From Oscillospiraceae bacterium (lineage in GTDB: Bacteria; Bacillota; Clostridia; Oscillospirales; Ruminococcaceae): a stretch of DNA of 64,000 nucleotides. A program made the translations under genes and the position numbers. Below, piece after piece: positions 29,232 to 39,183 of the stretch (positions are counted from its first letter, which is position 1; each line of letters starts with the position of its first letter). The stretch covers positions 1 through 64,000 of the forward strand of contig JAQXHC010000049.1 of NCBI GenBank assembly GCA_029007035.1, in the 5' to 3' direction. The notes under the pieces were generated by a model, which did not search any database, was not told the DNA's origin, and saw only the letters and a program-made list of their open reading frames with translations.

Positions 29232-29651
29232 TCATTCCTCGTAAACCGCGCAATTTGTGGGTGTTTCGTAAACAGTAACTCTCTTTACTCTGAATCCGCA
29301 GTCTGTCAGCTTATCAAAAAAGCAGCGTGCGAAGTTCTCGGAAGTCGGGCGGAAACCGACCTCTGTCAGAGAGATTTTTTCTGCTTTGAGAGCCATAACA
29401 GTCTCCGGACGGAGTGTATTCTTCTCGTAAATCAGTGTATGGTCGAATGAGTCCGCAAGCTGTTTCAGCGTTTTTTTCAAATCTCCGAAATCAACAACCA
29501 TACCGCGGCACTGACCGTCGGATTCAAGCGTTTCAGAGCAGATTTCGGCGATGATTTTCCATGTATGACCGTGGATATTGCGGCATTTTCCGTTGTATCC
29601 GCTTAGAAAATGCGCGCTGTCGAAGGTTGCCTCGGATTTAAGAATATACAT
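29232..29651 (-). CDS. queD: 6-carboxytetrahydropterin synthase QueD
   Basis: FDSAHFLSGYNGKCRNIHGHTWKI; MVVDFGDLK; DHTLIYE. Confidence 0.96.
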   Translation of the reverse strand: MYILKSEATFDSAHFLSGYNGKCRNIHGHTWKIIAEICSETLESDGQCRGMVVDFGDLKKTLKQLADSFDHTLIYEKNTLRPETVMALKAEKISLTEVGFRPTSENFARCFFDKLTDCGFRVKRVTVYETPTNCAVYEE

Positions 29652-29659
29652 AATTCCTC

Positions 29660-29692
29660 CAAAAAAGCTGTGTCCTGAACAGGGCACAGCTT
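29660..29692 (-). terminator. Intrinsic terminator/attenuator in the que leader
   Basis: On - strand AAGCTGTGCCCTG-TTC-AGGACACAGCTTTTTT directly before the GGAGG of queD. Confidence 0.85.
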
Positions 29693-29711
29693 ATGAATCA
29701 ATGATAGATTG

Positions 29712-29760
29712 CCGGTCCCGGTTTTGTTTAACGACAGGAAGGTACGAATGAACTGTCGGT
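29712..29760 (-). ncRNA. PreQ1-I riboswitch aptamer (candidate)
   Basis: - strand ACCGACAGUUCAUUCGUACCUUCCUGUCGUUAAACAAAACCGGG: stem-loop plus A-rich tail resembling the T. tengcongensis preQ1-I aptamer; at the 5' end of the que operon transcript. Confidence 0.7.
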
Positions 29761-29766
29761 ATCTAT

Positions 29767-29795
29767 ATTATAGTACTATTTTTTTTGAATGTCAA
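29767..29795 (-). promoter_or_regulatory. Consensus promoter TTGACA-N17-TATAAT for the que operon
   Basis: TGTCAA at 29790-29795 and ATTATA at 29767-29772 on + strand. Confidence 0.85.
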
Positions 29796-29946
29796 TACTT
29801 TTGTTCATTTGTGACGATGTTAAAGTGCAGTATTGCAACAGCGGAGAGTATATTACAAAATGTTGAATAACAGATAATATTATGCTATAATTGTGTTACT
29901 TTAATGAAATCGGTTGCGTCAATATAAATGAAGGGGGTGGAAAGGA

Positions 29947-30504
29947 ATGGACGATAATACCATTATAGATCTATATTTTGAGCGTTCTGAAAAGGCAGTA
30001 AAGGAGAGTGAAATAAAATATGGCGGTATATGTCACAGGATAGCTGAAAATATACTCCATAACCGCGCCGACAGCGACGAATGTGTAAACGATACATGGA
30101 TGAGCGCCTGGGGAGCTATGCCGCCGGAGCGTCCCGATTGTCTCGGAGCATTTTTTGCAAGGATCACAAGAAATATTTCAATCAGCCGATGGCGGAAAAA
30201 TTCGGCGCAAAAACGAAAAGGCGATGAAGCTGCAATATGCCTTGATGAGCTTAACGAATGCCTTTCGGATTGTAACGGAGATCGCTTTCCGGAAAATTAT
30301 GAAATCCGTGATGCACTCAATCGCTTTCTGGGTACGCTTAATGAGAAAGCGAGAATAATATTTATGCAAAGGTATTGGTATGTCTGCACAATCAGGCAGA
30401 TAGCAGATGAACATTCCATAAAAGAGGGAGCAGTAAAAATGTCGCTGATGCGCACACGCAACAGGCTGAAAGAATTTCTTTATGAGGAGGGTTTCGATAT
30501 ATGA
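29947..30504 (+). CDS. RNA polymerase sigma factor, sigma-70/ECF family
   Basis: CVNDTWMSAWGAMPPERP; ARITRNISISRWRKN; RQIADEHSIKEGAVKMSLMRTRNRLKEFL. Confidence 0.9.
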   Translation: MDDNTIIDLYFERSEKAVKESEIKYGGICHRIAENILHNRADSDECVNDTWMSAWGAMPPERPDCLGAFFARITRNISISRWRKNSAQKRKGDEAAICLDELNECLSDCNGDRFPENYEIRDALNRFLGTLNEKARIIFMQRYWYVCTIRQIADEHSIKEGAVKMSLMRTRNRLKEFLYEEGFDI

Positions 30505-31691
30505 ATGAAGATAACCGTTTTTTTGAGAGCCTGAGTGATGTTGATGATAAATACGTCATAGAAGCAATGCCGGAAATCAAGCCGAAAAAGTTAAGCTTTA
30601 AGTATATTGCCGCAGGGATATGTGCAGCAAGTATTTGTGCGGCAGCCGTTGGAGTAATTGTATTGCATAATACAAAAAAAGCGCCTGATATGCCGTATAG
30701 CAAAAATTATCATTACAGCTTTGAGTATCAGGACGAAAATAATCACCTTGAAAAAATAAAACCCGATCCTGGAGTTGATGGAATGGGATTCGAGGGTTTC
30801 TGGGCACATGACGTATCAGAACTGCTGGAGAATAATCCATGGACGAAAGAATGCAGTCTGACAAGCCTGCCCGTATTTGCAGAATCCAACAACGAAATTT
30901 TCAGTATGGAAAACTATTATTCCGCGGAGGAAATGAAAGACAGGCTCTCGGGAATTTCCGACGAGCTGGGCGGAGAGTTCAACGTTACCAATGAGCCTGC
31001 GGACGGTTCATATATCGAGGCTTCGGTATACGGTGCCAGACTGAAAATGCAAAGCAGCGGTCAAATAAATATAAATTTCAACGGAGTCCTGAATCTGCCG
31101 GAAAAGTACAGAATTTCCGATGGCTGCGGCAGGGAAAATGCCGAAGCAGCTGTGAATTATCTTGCAGAGAGATACTATGATGTCCTGAAATTTGAATATC
31201 CCGTTCCGTCGGTTTACACGGATTATGATATTTACAGCAAACCGTATACACGTTTTGAGGTTTATGACAAATCCGACGATCCGTTGACTGCGATACTGAA
31301 TTTCAATTTCCGAAAAGCATCATTCAGCGGAAACGGCGACCTCGAGTATATTTGTATCTATGATAATCTCGCGTGCAAAACGGTAGTTGGAATGTATCCG
31401 ATTATCGACTATGAAACAGCTGAGAAAATGCTCATGGATGGCGATTACACAACAACTGTCTGGGAGGAGAATCGTCTTCCGGACGGATTTGAAGCTGATG
31501 ATGTGACATTCAGCGGTCTTTATTACAAAAGAACAGAAGATTATAAATATAATATTCCCTATTATCGTTTTCTTATTGAATTGCAGAACAGCAATCTGCC
31601 CGAAGATATGAAAGAATACGGAGCATTTTATGTGCCTGCAATCGCACCCGAATACCTGACTGACGTTAATACGGATACTGCATTCAATTAG
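30501..31691 (+). CDS. Putative membrane-anchored anti-sigma/regulatory protein
   Basis: ATGA overlap with sigma factor gene; single TM near N-terminus (FKYIAAGICAASICAAAVGVIVL), large extracytoplasmic domain. Confidence 0.6.
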   Translation: MNEDNRFFESLSDVDDKYVIEAMPEIKPKKLSFKYIAAGICAASICAAAVGVIVLHNTKKAPDMPYSKNYHYSFEYQDENNHLEKIKPDPGVDGMGFEGFWAHDVSELLENNPWTKECSLTSLPVFAESNNEIFSMENYYSAEEMKDRLSGISDELGGEFNVTNEPADGSYIEASVYGARLKMQSSGQININFNGVLNLPEKYRISDGCGRENAEAAVNYLAERYYDVLKFEYPVPSVYTDYDIYSKPYTRFEVYDKSDDPLTAILNFNFRKASFSGNGDLEYICIYDNLACKTVVGMYPIIDYETAEKMLMDGDYTTTVWEENRLPDGFEADDVTFSGLYYKRTEDYKYNIPYYRFLIELQNSNLPEDMKEYGAFYVPAIAPEYLTDVNTDTAFN

Positions 31692-31762
31692 GGCGCTGAG
31701 CGGCAGTGTCAATACGTACCGGTCAGGAAAATGCGTCATCCGTTAATTCGCGGTGATGCTTT

Positions 31763-31793
31763 AAGGGCGGTCATTGACCGCCCTTTCATTTTT
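31763..31793. terminator. Intrinsic terminator
   Basis: AAGGGCGGTCA-T-TGACCGCCCTTTCATTTTT. Confidence 0.7.
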
Positions 31794-31817
31794 GATGTAT
31801 ACTGTCTCCGGTGTGAT

Positions 31818-33104
31818 TTATTGCTCTTTTGAATAGAGAATATTCATATCAACGTCCCCGTAAATTCCGTCAATATTGCCGTAGCAGCTTGCCTGCCATA
31901 TACTGTATCTTCCCGTGTAATCAGTCTCATCGGTATAGTGTGCGAGCCAGATTGTGGAATCGCTGTGCTCGTACCAGAAATTGTTCAGGAAATTTTTGCT
32001 GCTGTAGAGCATAGCCGAATATCCGAGACGTTCCGTTTCGTCTTTAAAAGCCTCGTAATACTCATTGAGGTCATTTATGCTCATGCCGTACTGCTGGAAA
32101 TTCGAGAAGCTTTCCCAGTCGAAGGCAATCGGAAAATCAAGCTCCTCGCCGTCAAGCATTTCGGCGATCCACTGAGCATTCTCCCTTGCTTTTTCTTCGC
32201 TGTTTGCAGTTGTATAGAGATATACTCCCACATCCAGTCCCGCGGCTTTTGCCGCAGCCATGTTCGCCCTGTAATACTCGTCCACTGTGTATTCGTCGTA
32301 GTAGTGACCGATCCGCATTATTACGAAGCTGCAGCCAGCATTTTTTACGGCTTCAAAATCGATATTGCCCTGCCATTTTGAAACATCGATTCCGAAGCAT
32401 ACGTCTGTTCCTGCATAACGCTCTATGAAATCAGAAAACTGAACCCGCGGATTGTTGTCCTCCGGGGCGGAAAGCTCGTCTACAACTTTGATTTTCACAT
32501 TCCAGCTCGTTGAGTTTCCCGAAGCGTCAGTAACAGTCGCTTCAAGCGGATAAGTGCCGCACACGCTTGTATCGACCTGTCCTGTATATGTAAGTCCCGG
32601 ATTTCTGTCATAATTGTCTCCGAAGCCAACATAATCGGTGAGGTCGAAGGTCTTTCCGCATTTGATTTCCGCGCCGTTGCCTGAATTGAGCAAAATCGGG
32701 GCAGTAGTGTCCTCAACGGTATATTCGACGTTCTGTTCGTAGAGGACTCCGTCCATTATGTAGCGCGCGGTTATTTCAAATACTCCCGTTTCGGATGTAT
32801 CGACAATTTCATCGCCGTTTTCAAGCTGAATTGCGGGATTATCGATCAGCTCTCCGAGAGTGATTCTGTCATAAACTTCTGCGGATTCGGAAACAGACAA
32901 TACCGCGCTGCCTGTGGGGACAGCGGCAGATGCCTGAGTATTTTCGGGAACTGTAGCTTCCGCGGTTGTTTCGGATGAATTATTTTCCGTCTGAGCAGTA
33001 GTTACGGGAACAGGCTCGGAAAGCTCCGCCGTTCCGACATGACCGCCGCAGCCTGCAAGCATTGAAAGTGAAAGTATGTATGGTATAATTCGTTTGATAT
33101 TCAT
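31818..33104 (-). CDS. GH25 lysozyme lipoprotein with Ig-like (DUF5011-type) domain
   Basis: Lipobox SMLAGCGG; ITARYIMDG..., DTTAPILLNSG; FGIDVSKWQGNIDFEAVKNAGCSFVIMRIGH; YGDVDMNILY. Confidence 0.9.
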   Translation of the reverse strand: MNIKRIIPYILSLSMLAGCGGHVGTAELSEPVPVTTAQTENNSSETTAEATVPENTQASAAVPTGSAVLSVSESAEVYDRITLGELIDNPAIQLENGDEIVDTSETGVFEITARYIMDGVLYEQNVEYTVEDTTAPILLNSGNGAEIKCGKTFDLTDYVGFGDNYDRNPGLTYTGQVDTSVCGTYPLEATVTDASGNSTSWNVKIKVVDELSAPEDNNPRVQFSDFIERYAGTDVCFGIDVSKWQGNIDFEAVKNAGCSFVIMRIGHYYDEYTVDEYYRANMAAAKAAGLDVGVYLYTTANSEEKARENAQWIAEMLDGEELDFPIAFDWESFSNFQQYGMSINDLNEYYEAFKDETERLGYSAMLYSSKNFLNNFWYEHSDSTIWLAHYTDETDYTGRYSIWQASCYGNIDGIYGDVDMNILYSKEQ

Positions 33105-33120
33105 ATAATCTCCTTTATTT

Positions 33121-33202
33121 TTAACCTGTTCTCATAGATAAGGTGTTTTCTCAAGGATTAATTCCCGAAAAACGCACGCATGATTCTATGGGAACAGGTT
33201 TT
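33121..33202. repeat. MITE-like element, family B (short copy)
   Basis: TIRs TTAACCTGTTCTCATAGA / TCTATGGGAACAGGTTTT; homologous ends to 47991-48158. Confidence 0.65.
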
Positions 33203-33238
33203 GCGGCGGCAATGAAAAAACATTGCCGGAAATAAGTA

Positions 33239-34042
33239 TCAGCCAAGCATAACATCAAGCAGCATCATAATTGCAAATCCGCACATAATGCCCATAGTAG
33301 CAAAATATGGCTGGGCGTCCATGTTGCGCTGACATTCGGGAATCAGCTCATGAACAGCCACGAGAATCATAGCTCCTGCGGCAAAGGCGAGCGCATATGG
33401 CAGGAAAGTCTCGATATGCACAACGAGCATTGCGCCTATTACACCTGCAACCGGTTCGACCATTCCCGATGCCTGACCGAGCAGGAAGCTTTTTCGCCTT
33501 GAAACTCCCTCACGTCTCAGCGGAAGAGAAACAGCAGCTCCCTCCGGAAAATTCTGCAATCCGATTCCCACGGCAACAGTGACCGCACCCATTAAGCTTT
33601 CCATAGAATATCCGCCGTTTCCGAGCGTACCGAATGCGACTCCAACAGCGAGCCCCTCCGGGATATTGTGTAGAGTAATTGAGAGAATCAGCATCAGAAT
33701 TCGGTTGAATCTTTCTCCTGGATTTCCGCCCGAGCTGTCGGTTTTTTTTCTCATTGCCGAGACCGTTTTATCCGAAATCCACATAAACAGTGCACCACTG
33801 AGAAATCCGACGGTTGCGACGAGATAAGCCGGAGTTGTCAGAGTCTCTTCCGCGCGTTCAATGGCAGGCTGCAGAAGTGACCAGAAGCTTGCGGCAATCA
33901 TTACACCTGCGGCAAATCCGAGCATGAGATTCAGAAATTTTGGGTTTGGGTTCTTAAAAAATACGACTGTTGCAGCTCCGAGAGCGGTTACTGCCCACGT
34001 TCCCAGCGTAGCTGCAAGAGCCATTAAAACAATACTGTCCAT
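33239..34042 (-). CDS. ZIP family metal transporter
   Basis: LHNIPEGLAVGVAFG and GIGLQNFPEGAAVSLPL. Confidence 0.95.
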   Translation of the reverse strand: MDSIVLMALAATLGTWAVTALGAATVVFFKNPNPKFLNLMLGFAAGVMIAASFWSLLQPAIERAEETLTTPAYLVATVGFLSGALFMWISDKTVSAMRKKTDSSGGNPGERFNRILMLILSITLHNIPEGLAVGVAFGTLGNGGYSMESLMGAVTVAVGIGLQNFPEGAAVSLPLRREGVSRRKSFLLGQASGMVEPVAGVIGAMLVVHIETFLPYALAFAAGAMILVAVHELIPECQRNMDAQPYFATMGIMCGFAIMMLLDVMLG

Positions 34043-34261
34043 ACATATTTTTCCTCCTCATGTACAGTATATGACGGAGAAAAAACATTGTGACTGTCTC
34101 AACGGTTATTATAACATAATTCGACAAATATTGCAACCCTCTGAAGGCTTCGGACGTCGTCCCGCGAATAAAGCTGAAGCCCGACGGATGCGAGGTTCGT
34201 CGGGCTTCAAGAGGTTTATATGAAATTTATGATAATTGCATGGCTCAGAATCTCAGTTTAT

Positions 34262-37200
34262 TCATCCCCATGGGTTCTGGTTTCCGCTGCTGCCTGATGT
34301 GCTTACGGCAGTTCCACCGCTGATTGTTCCGTTTGCATATACAGACTGGGATGAATCAGAGGTAATCAGGTCAGTTCCGCCTGAAATCGTTCCGCCTGTG
34401 TAGCATTTAAGATTTGTATTATTGAGGGTTATATTGCCCATGCCCTGCATTGTTGTGAACGATACTACAACATTTCCCGAGGCGTCAGCGATTGTGAACT
34501 GAGTGTTTGCTGAAACAGTGCCTGTGGACTGTGAGGAAATCTCAGCGATTGTACCGCCTGTAAGGCTTTCGGAATAGCCGTCTCCGCAGTCAAGCGGCTC
34601 CTGACCGTTGGCAATTACACAGCCTCCGCTGATGTTGAGAGGACCATTTGAATCGAATGCATCATGGTCGCCGCTTGCAGACTGAACAATTGCAATACCG
34701 CCTGCTATAGTCAGCTGATTGCCGCCTGAGGTGCCGAAACCGCCGCCGGGATTCCAGCCGCCGGGAGAGCTATTACCTGAGCCGTCTGCGCCGCCTGCTG
34801 CATTATATCCGTCGTCGCCGGCTTTTACAACAACAGTACCGCTGTACTGATAGATATTATTGCCCTCTATTCCTTCGTAGCACTTAGTAACGTAAATTTC
34901 AAAATCGCTGTTTGCGCCGCCTTCTTTGCCGAGAGTAAAGTCGTTATCCGAATGGCATGCGTCATCTGCGGTAGCGAGATTCATTGCTCCTCCGAGGATA
35001 TTCATGTTTCCTCCGCAGTGGATACAGTCGTCAGAGGAATCAATGGTAATACTGCCGCCGTTGATGGTAATATTTCCGCCGCTCTGATATGTAGTTCCTG
35101 TTTCGTCGTAGAGTCCTACGGATTTGATACCCTTGGCGCTGATGTCAACCTTATTGCTGTTGCCGTCCATGCCGCCGCCGGGACCTCCCCAGCCGCCGGG
35201 ACCTCCCCAGCCGCCGGTGCTTCCGCCGCTTGCACTGCCTGTAAAGCCTGAACCCTGATATGTGTAGATATTAAGGCTGCCGCCGTTCATTGTGAAGTCC
35301 TGTTCTGCCTGTATACCGTCGGCATAAGCATTAATATCAATTGTACCGCCGTTGATCAGAACGAATCCCTTTCCTGTTTCGGTGCTTGTAGCTTTGATAC
35401 CGTCGCCGCTTGTAGTGGTCTTAACTGTAACATTAAGAGTGGAGAAGTCAGTGTCTGCAGCATCGCCGATTCTTACTGAATCGTTTCCTCTGATAGCGTC
35501 GTCAACTGCCGTTACATTGATAGTTCCGTTCCATATCTTAAGATCGTTTTTGCAGACGATTCCGTCTTCGGTATTACCGTTAACGATAAGCGTGCCTTTG
35601 CCCTTGAGCTTGAGGTCGTCTCTTGCAAAAATCGGAGCATTGACTGTAATTGTTTCGTTATCGCTGTTCACATATGTATCGGTATGAGATGTACCGTCGG
35701 AAATCGTATTAACAGTGCCGTCTTTGGCGGAAATCGCACATTCATCGCCGACATTTTCAACATAAATCGGGGCAACGCTGCTGTTTGAGAGTGTGAGTCC
35801 GTTGAGCGAGAGAGTAACGTAAGCCGCAGGCTCGGCGGTATCATCGGTATTTACGACGATCTGACCGTTTGAACAGTTTCCGCTGAAAGAATAGTCGCCT
35901 GATTTTGTAACAGTAACGGTTGTTCCGCTAACGGTCATGTTCTCGGCTGAATTGATGTCAACAGCTTCGCCTGCTGCATTGGCAAGTGTCACACCGCTGT
36001 CTGAGAAATTGACAGAAACGACAACATTATCGCCTGTACCCGGTGTGATAACCTCTCCGCCGCTGAGGATATCAACATTCTGATACTGAGTAACGGCGCC
36101 TGTATTGAGGAAGTTCGCATTCTTATCGGTTCCGTGACCAACCTGCTGACCGCCGACATATACGCTGTATGAACCGTCCGCAGAGAGGGAAGCGTCGCTG
36201 ATGAGAACATAGTCATATTTCTTGATCGGCGAGTATGTAAGTGAGCCTATGGTGATAGCGTTATCCTTTGTCCACTCCGCAGCCATATCGAGGAGCACAG
36301 TTGTCTGTGTTGTGCCGTCCGTGCTGATGAGCTCGTTGCCGTTAACCTGATAATCGGTAGCAGTTGCGATAACGGTACCGCCTGTGATGTTAAGCAGTCC
36401 GTTTGCGTCAAGACGTAAGCCTCTGTCGCCGCAGGCTGTGAGTGTACCGCCGGAAACATTTATTTCGAGAGCAGCCTGAACCGCATCGTTACCTGCCTTG
36501 ACATCGGCGGTTCCGCTGATCATGTAAATTGAACCGTCAGATTTGATACCGTCGGCAGAGGATTTGATCTGAATTGACGCTCCCTCGATTTCAATGTCCT
36601 TATCGGACTTGATAGCATCGGCATCACCGGCAAGAACTGCGTCGGTAGTGAGGTCATCGGTATTGACAACGATTGTTCCGCCGTTGAGGCTGATTTTCTT
36701 TTCGCTGTTGATACCGGCATTCATAGTGCTGTTGATATTGAGCGTACCGGTGCTGTTTTTAGTGATTGTAAGCTTGTTATTCGTAAAGATTACGCCGCTT
36801 TCGGTGTATGCAGCCGCAGCTGTATCGGTGAGAGTGTTAGTGCCGTTAACAGTGATCTTGGTTTTATCAGAGCCCGAAAGAGCAGTTGAATAGATGCACG
36901 GAGCGCTGCTGCCTGTCATTGTTACATCGTTAAGAACAATTTCGACCTCGCCGATGTCATCAGCGGGAGTTTCAACGATAATCTGACCGTCAGCAAGGTT
37001 GCCGTCTACGTGATAAACGCCGGAAGCTCCGATAGTAACCGTTTTGCCCTCAACAGTGAGATAATAGCCCTCGGTGGTGATTGAGTCAGTAAGGAGGTGG
37101 ATATATCCCTCATTTGCAACAGGTTCAACATCGCCCTCTTTATATGATTCAGGTAGAGAGGCAATCTGTTTTGCGAGATATTTCTGAATTGAAATAGCGT

Positions 37201-37468
37201 CGCTGGTGTTAACGCCGTCGCCTCTCTGGTAAACGTCCGAAGCGTTGAGCTGCTCGTCAGTCATAGGATTTGCATCGGCAGAAGCAGCATAGCACATAAT
37301 TGAAACAACATCGTTTACTGTGATGCTGCCGTCCAGATCAGCATCGCCGTATTTTACTTCCTCCGCTGCGGCAGAAACATTTGCTGCCGGAATGGACGGA
37401 AGTGCAGCCGCCAGAACGCACAGTGACGATATTCCGGCAAACAGCTTCCTGAATTTTCTGTTTTTCAT
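34262..37468 (-). CDS. Secreted dockerin protein with carbohydrate-binding/beta-helix (DUF4353-like) domains
   Basis: Signal peptide; N-terminal dockerin GDADLDGSITVNDVVSIMCYAA...ASDVYQRGDGVNTSDAISIQKYLAK; repeated GNxxxGQIxVxT...Lxxxxxx(S)SAPIY and DGIxxxxxxxIxxGxxxI repeats; Gly/Trp/Pro segment. Confidence 0.8.
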   Translation of the reverse strand: MKNRKFRKLFAGISSLCVLAAALPSIPAANVSAAAEEVKYGDADLDGSITVNDVVSIMCYAASADANPMTDEQLNASDVYQRGDGVNTSDAISIQKYLAKQIASLPESYKEGDVEPVANEGYIHLLTDSITTEGYYLTVEGKTVTIGASGVYHVDGNLADGQIIVETPADDIGEVEIVLNDVTMTGSSAPCIYSTALSGSDKTKITVNGTNTLTDTAAAAYTESGVIFTNNKLTITKNSTGTLNINSTMNAGINSEKKISLNGGTIVVNTDDLTTDAVLAGDADAIKSDKDIEIEGASIQIKSSADGIKSDGSIYMISGTADVKAGNDAVQAALEINVSGGTLTACGDRGLRLDANGLLNITGGTVIATATDYQVNGNELISTDGTTQTTVLLDMAAEWTKDNAITIGSLTYSPIKKYDYVLISDASLSADGSYSVYVGGQQVGHGTDKNANFLNTGAVTQYQNVDILSGGEVITPGTGDNVVVSVNFSDSGVTLANAAGEAVDINSAENMTVSGTTVTVTKSGDYSFSGNCSNGQIVVNTDDTAEPAAYVTLSLNGLTLSNSSVAPIYVENVGDECAISAKDGTVNTISDGTSHTDTYVNSDNETITVNAPIFARDDLKLKGKGTLIVNGNTEDGIVCKNDLKIWNGTINVTAVDDAIRGNDSVRIGDAADTDFSTLNVTVKTTTSGDGIKATSTETGKGFVLINGGTIDINAYADGIQAEQDFTMNGGSLNIYTYQGSGFTGSASGGSTGGWGGPGGWGGPGGGMDGNSNKVDISAKGIKSVGLYDETGTTYQSGGNITINGGSITIDSSDDCIHCGGNMNILGGAMNLATADDACHSDNDFTLGKEGGANSDFEIYVTKCYEGIEGNNIYQYSGTVVVKAGDDGYNAAGGADGSGNSSPGGWNPGGGFGTSGGNQLTIAGGIAIVQSASGDHDAFDSNGPLNISGGCVIANGQEPLDCGDGYSESLTGGTIAEISSQSTGTVSANTQFTIADASGNVVVSFTTMQGMGNITLNNTNLKCYTGGTISGGTDLITSDSSQSVYANGTISGGTAVSTSGSSGNQNPWG

Positions 37469-37671
37469 GGTAAAAACTCCTTTTTAAAAATATGTTTTTG
37501 ATTCGGTTCCTATGAATCAACATAAACGTGAACTTTTCTAACTGAGTATGATTATAAATTTGCTTGCTTAAAATAATCTTAAAAATTCAGGAAATTTTTA
37601 CAGATTCCAAAAATCTGTAAAATAATGGAAAAAATGCCGTTCTATATACAAATATGGTATAGATAATCGAA

Positions 37672-37702
37672 AAGGTCTTTCTGCTGATGCGGAAAGACCT
37701 CC
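37672..37702 (-). terminator. Intrinsic terminator downstream of pdxT
   Basis: GGTCTTTC-loop-GGAAAGACC. Confidence 0.6.
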
Positions 37703-37712
37703 TGATAAATTT

Positions 37713-38273
37713 TCATATCGATAAAAACAGTTCATGAATTCTTGTGTCATCGGTGAGTTCGGGGTGAAATGATAATCCGATCTGATTTCTGAAACGAACA
37801 GCCGTAATTTTATTATCAGTGACATTAAGAATCTCTACATCGTCCGAAAGAACGCTTTCAATAAACGGAGCGCGGATAAAACGCATTGGATAATCAGCGA
37901 TTACACCTACATTTCCGACAGCTGAAAAGCTTCCGAGCTGCCGTCCGTAGCCGTTTCTGTAAACTGAAACGGGCAAAGTTCCGAAAACAGTCTCATCACC
38001 GCCCGAAATTCGCTCTGAAAGAAGAATAAGTCCCGCACACGTTCCCATAACAGGAGCGCCTGCGCAGATAAATTCTTTTATAGGTTCAAACAGACCCAAT
38101 TCGTGAAGAAGTTTTCTTTGTGTAGTGCTTTCGCCTCCGGGAAGAATAAGCCTGTCAATATCATCCGTTATATCGGACGGAGTTCTTATAAAGCGATAAT
38201 CCACGCCGAGTTTTTCAAGACAGTCGCCGTGCTCGCGGAACGCTCCCTGAACTGCTATGATTGCGACTGCCAT
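37713..38273 (-). CDS. pdxT: Pyridoxal 5'-phosphate synthase glutaminase subunit PdxT
   Basis: LILPGGESTTQRKLL; GAPVMGTCAGLILLSE; FHPELTDDTRIHELF. Confidence 0.97.
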   Translation of the reverse strand: MAVAIIAVQGAFREHGDCLEKLGVDYRFIRTPSDITDDIDRLILPGGESTTQRKLLHELGLFEPIKEFICAGAPVMGTCAGLILLSERISGGDETVFGTLPVSVYRNGYGRQLGSFSAVGNVGVIADYPMRFIRAPFIESVLSDDVEILNVTDNKITAVRFRNQIGLSFHPELTDDTRIHELFLSI

Positions 38274-39148
38274 TACTTGCCCCTTTCAGCCATAAGAAGC
38301 GCGATTTCCTGTTCGTTTATTCCGACCATCGCTTCACCGAGATTTTCGGAAAGCTTTGCAAGGATATCTGGATTGTCGTAATTGGTCACAGCTTTTACGA
38401 TTGCCTGAGCGCGCTTTTCGGGATTGCCTGATTTGAAAATTCCCGATCCGACGAAAACGCCCTCCGCACCAAGCTGCATCATCAGAGCTGCATCCGCAGG
38501 AGTTGCAACACCGCCTGCTGCAAAGTTCACAACAGGAAGCTTGCGGTTATCGTGAACATATTTTACAAGCTCAACGGAAACCTGAAGCCGCTTTGCCTCC
38601 TCAAACAACTCGTCATCACGGCGTGAAGCAAGCTGGGATATTTCGCTCTGTATCATACGCATATGTCTTACTGCCTGAACTACGTCGCCAGTACCTGGTT
38701 CACCCTTTGTGCGAATCATAGAAGCACCCTCGGAAATACGTCTCAGAGCCTCGCCGAGATTTTTCGCGCCGCAGACAAAAGGAACGCGGAAACGGGTCTT
38801 ATCAATATGATAAACGTCGTCGGCGGGTGAGAGAACCTCACTTTCGTCTATATAGTCAATTTCGATTGCTTCGAGAATCTGAGCTTCAGCGAAGTGACCG
38901 ATTCTGCACTTTGCCATAACAGGAATGCTGACAGCCTCCTGAATACCTTTGATCATAGCAGGGTCGCTCATTCTTGAAACTCCTCCTGCTGCGCGTATAT
39001 CCGCGGGAATGCGTTCGAGAGCCATAACTGCGCATGCGCCTGCCGCTTCGGCGATTTTAGCCTGTTCGGGAGTGGTTACATCCATAATTACGCCGCCCTT
39101 TAGCATCTGAGCAAGCTCCTTGTTAAGCTGATAACGATCATTGTTCAT
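38273..39148 (-). CDS. pdxS: Pyridoxal 5'-phosphate synthase lyase subunit PdxS
   Basis: [52 protein letters not shown]. Confidence 0.98.
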   Translation of the reverse strand: MNNDRYQLNKELAQMLKGGVIMDVTTPEQAKIAEAAGACAVMALERIPADIRAAGGVSRMSDPAMIKGIQEAVSIPVMAKCRIGHFAEAQILEAIEIDYIDESEVLSPADDVYHIDKTRFRVPFVCGAKNLGEALRRISEGASMIRTKGEPGTGDVVQAVRHMRMIQSEISQLASRRDDELFEEAKRLQVSVELVKYVHDNRKLPVVNFAAGGVATPADAALMMQLGAEGVFVGSGIFKSGNPEKRAQAIVKAVTNYDNPDILAKLSENLGEAMVGINEQEIALLMAERGK

Positions 39149-39183
39149 GTTGATTACCTCCATTTATTCCAGCCGCAGGACTG

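Noticed and set aside
35174-35215. Tandem 18-bp repeats considered as a VNTR regulatory element
   Set aside because: In-frame coding repeat (GGWGGP) of the DUF4353-like/dockerin protein; mentioned there instead.
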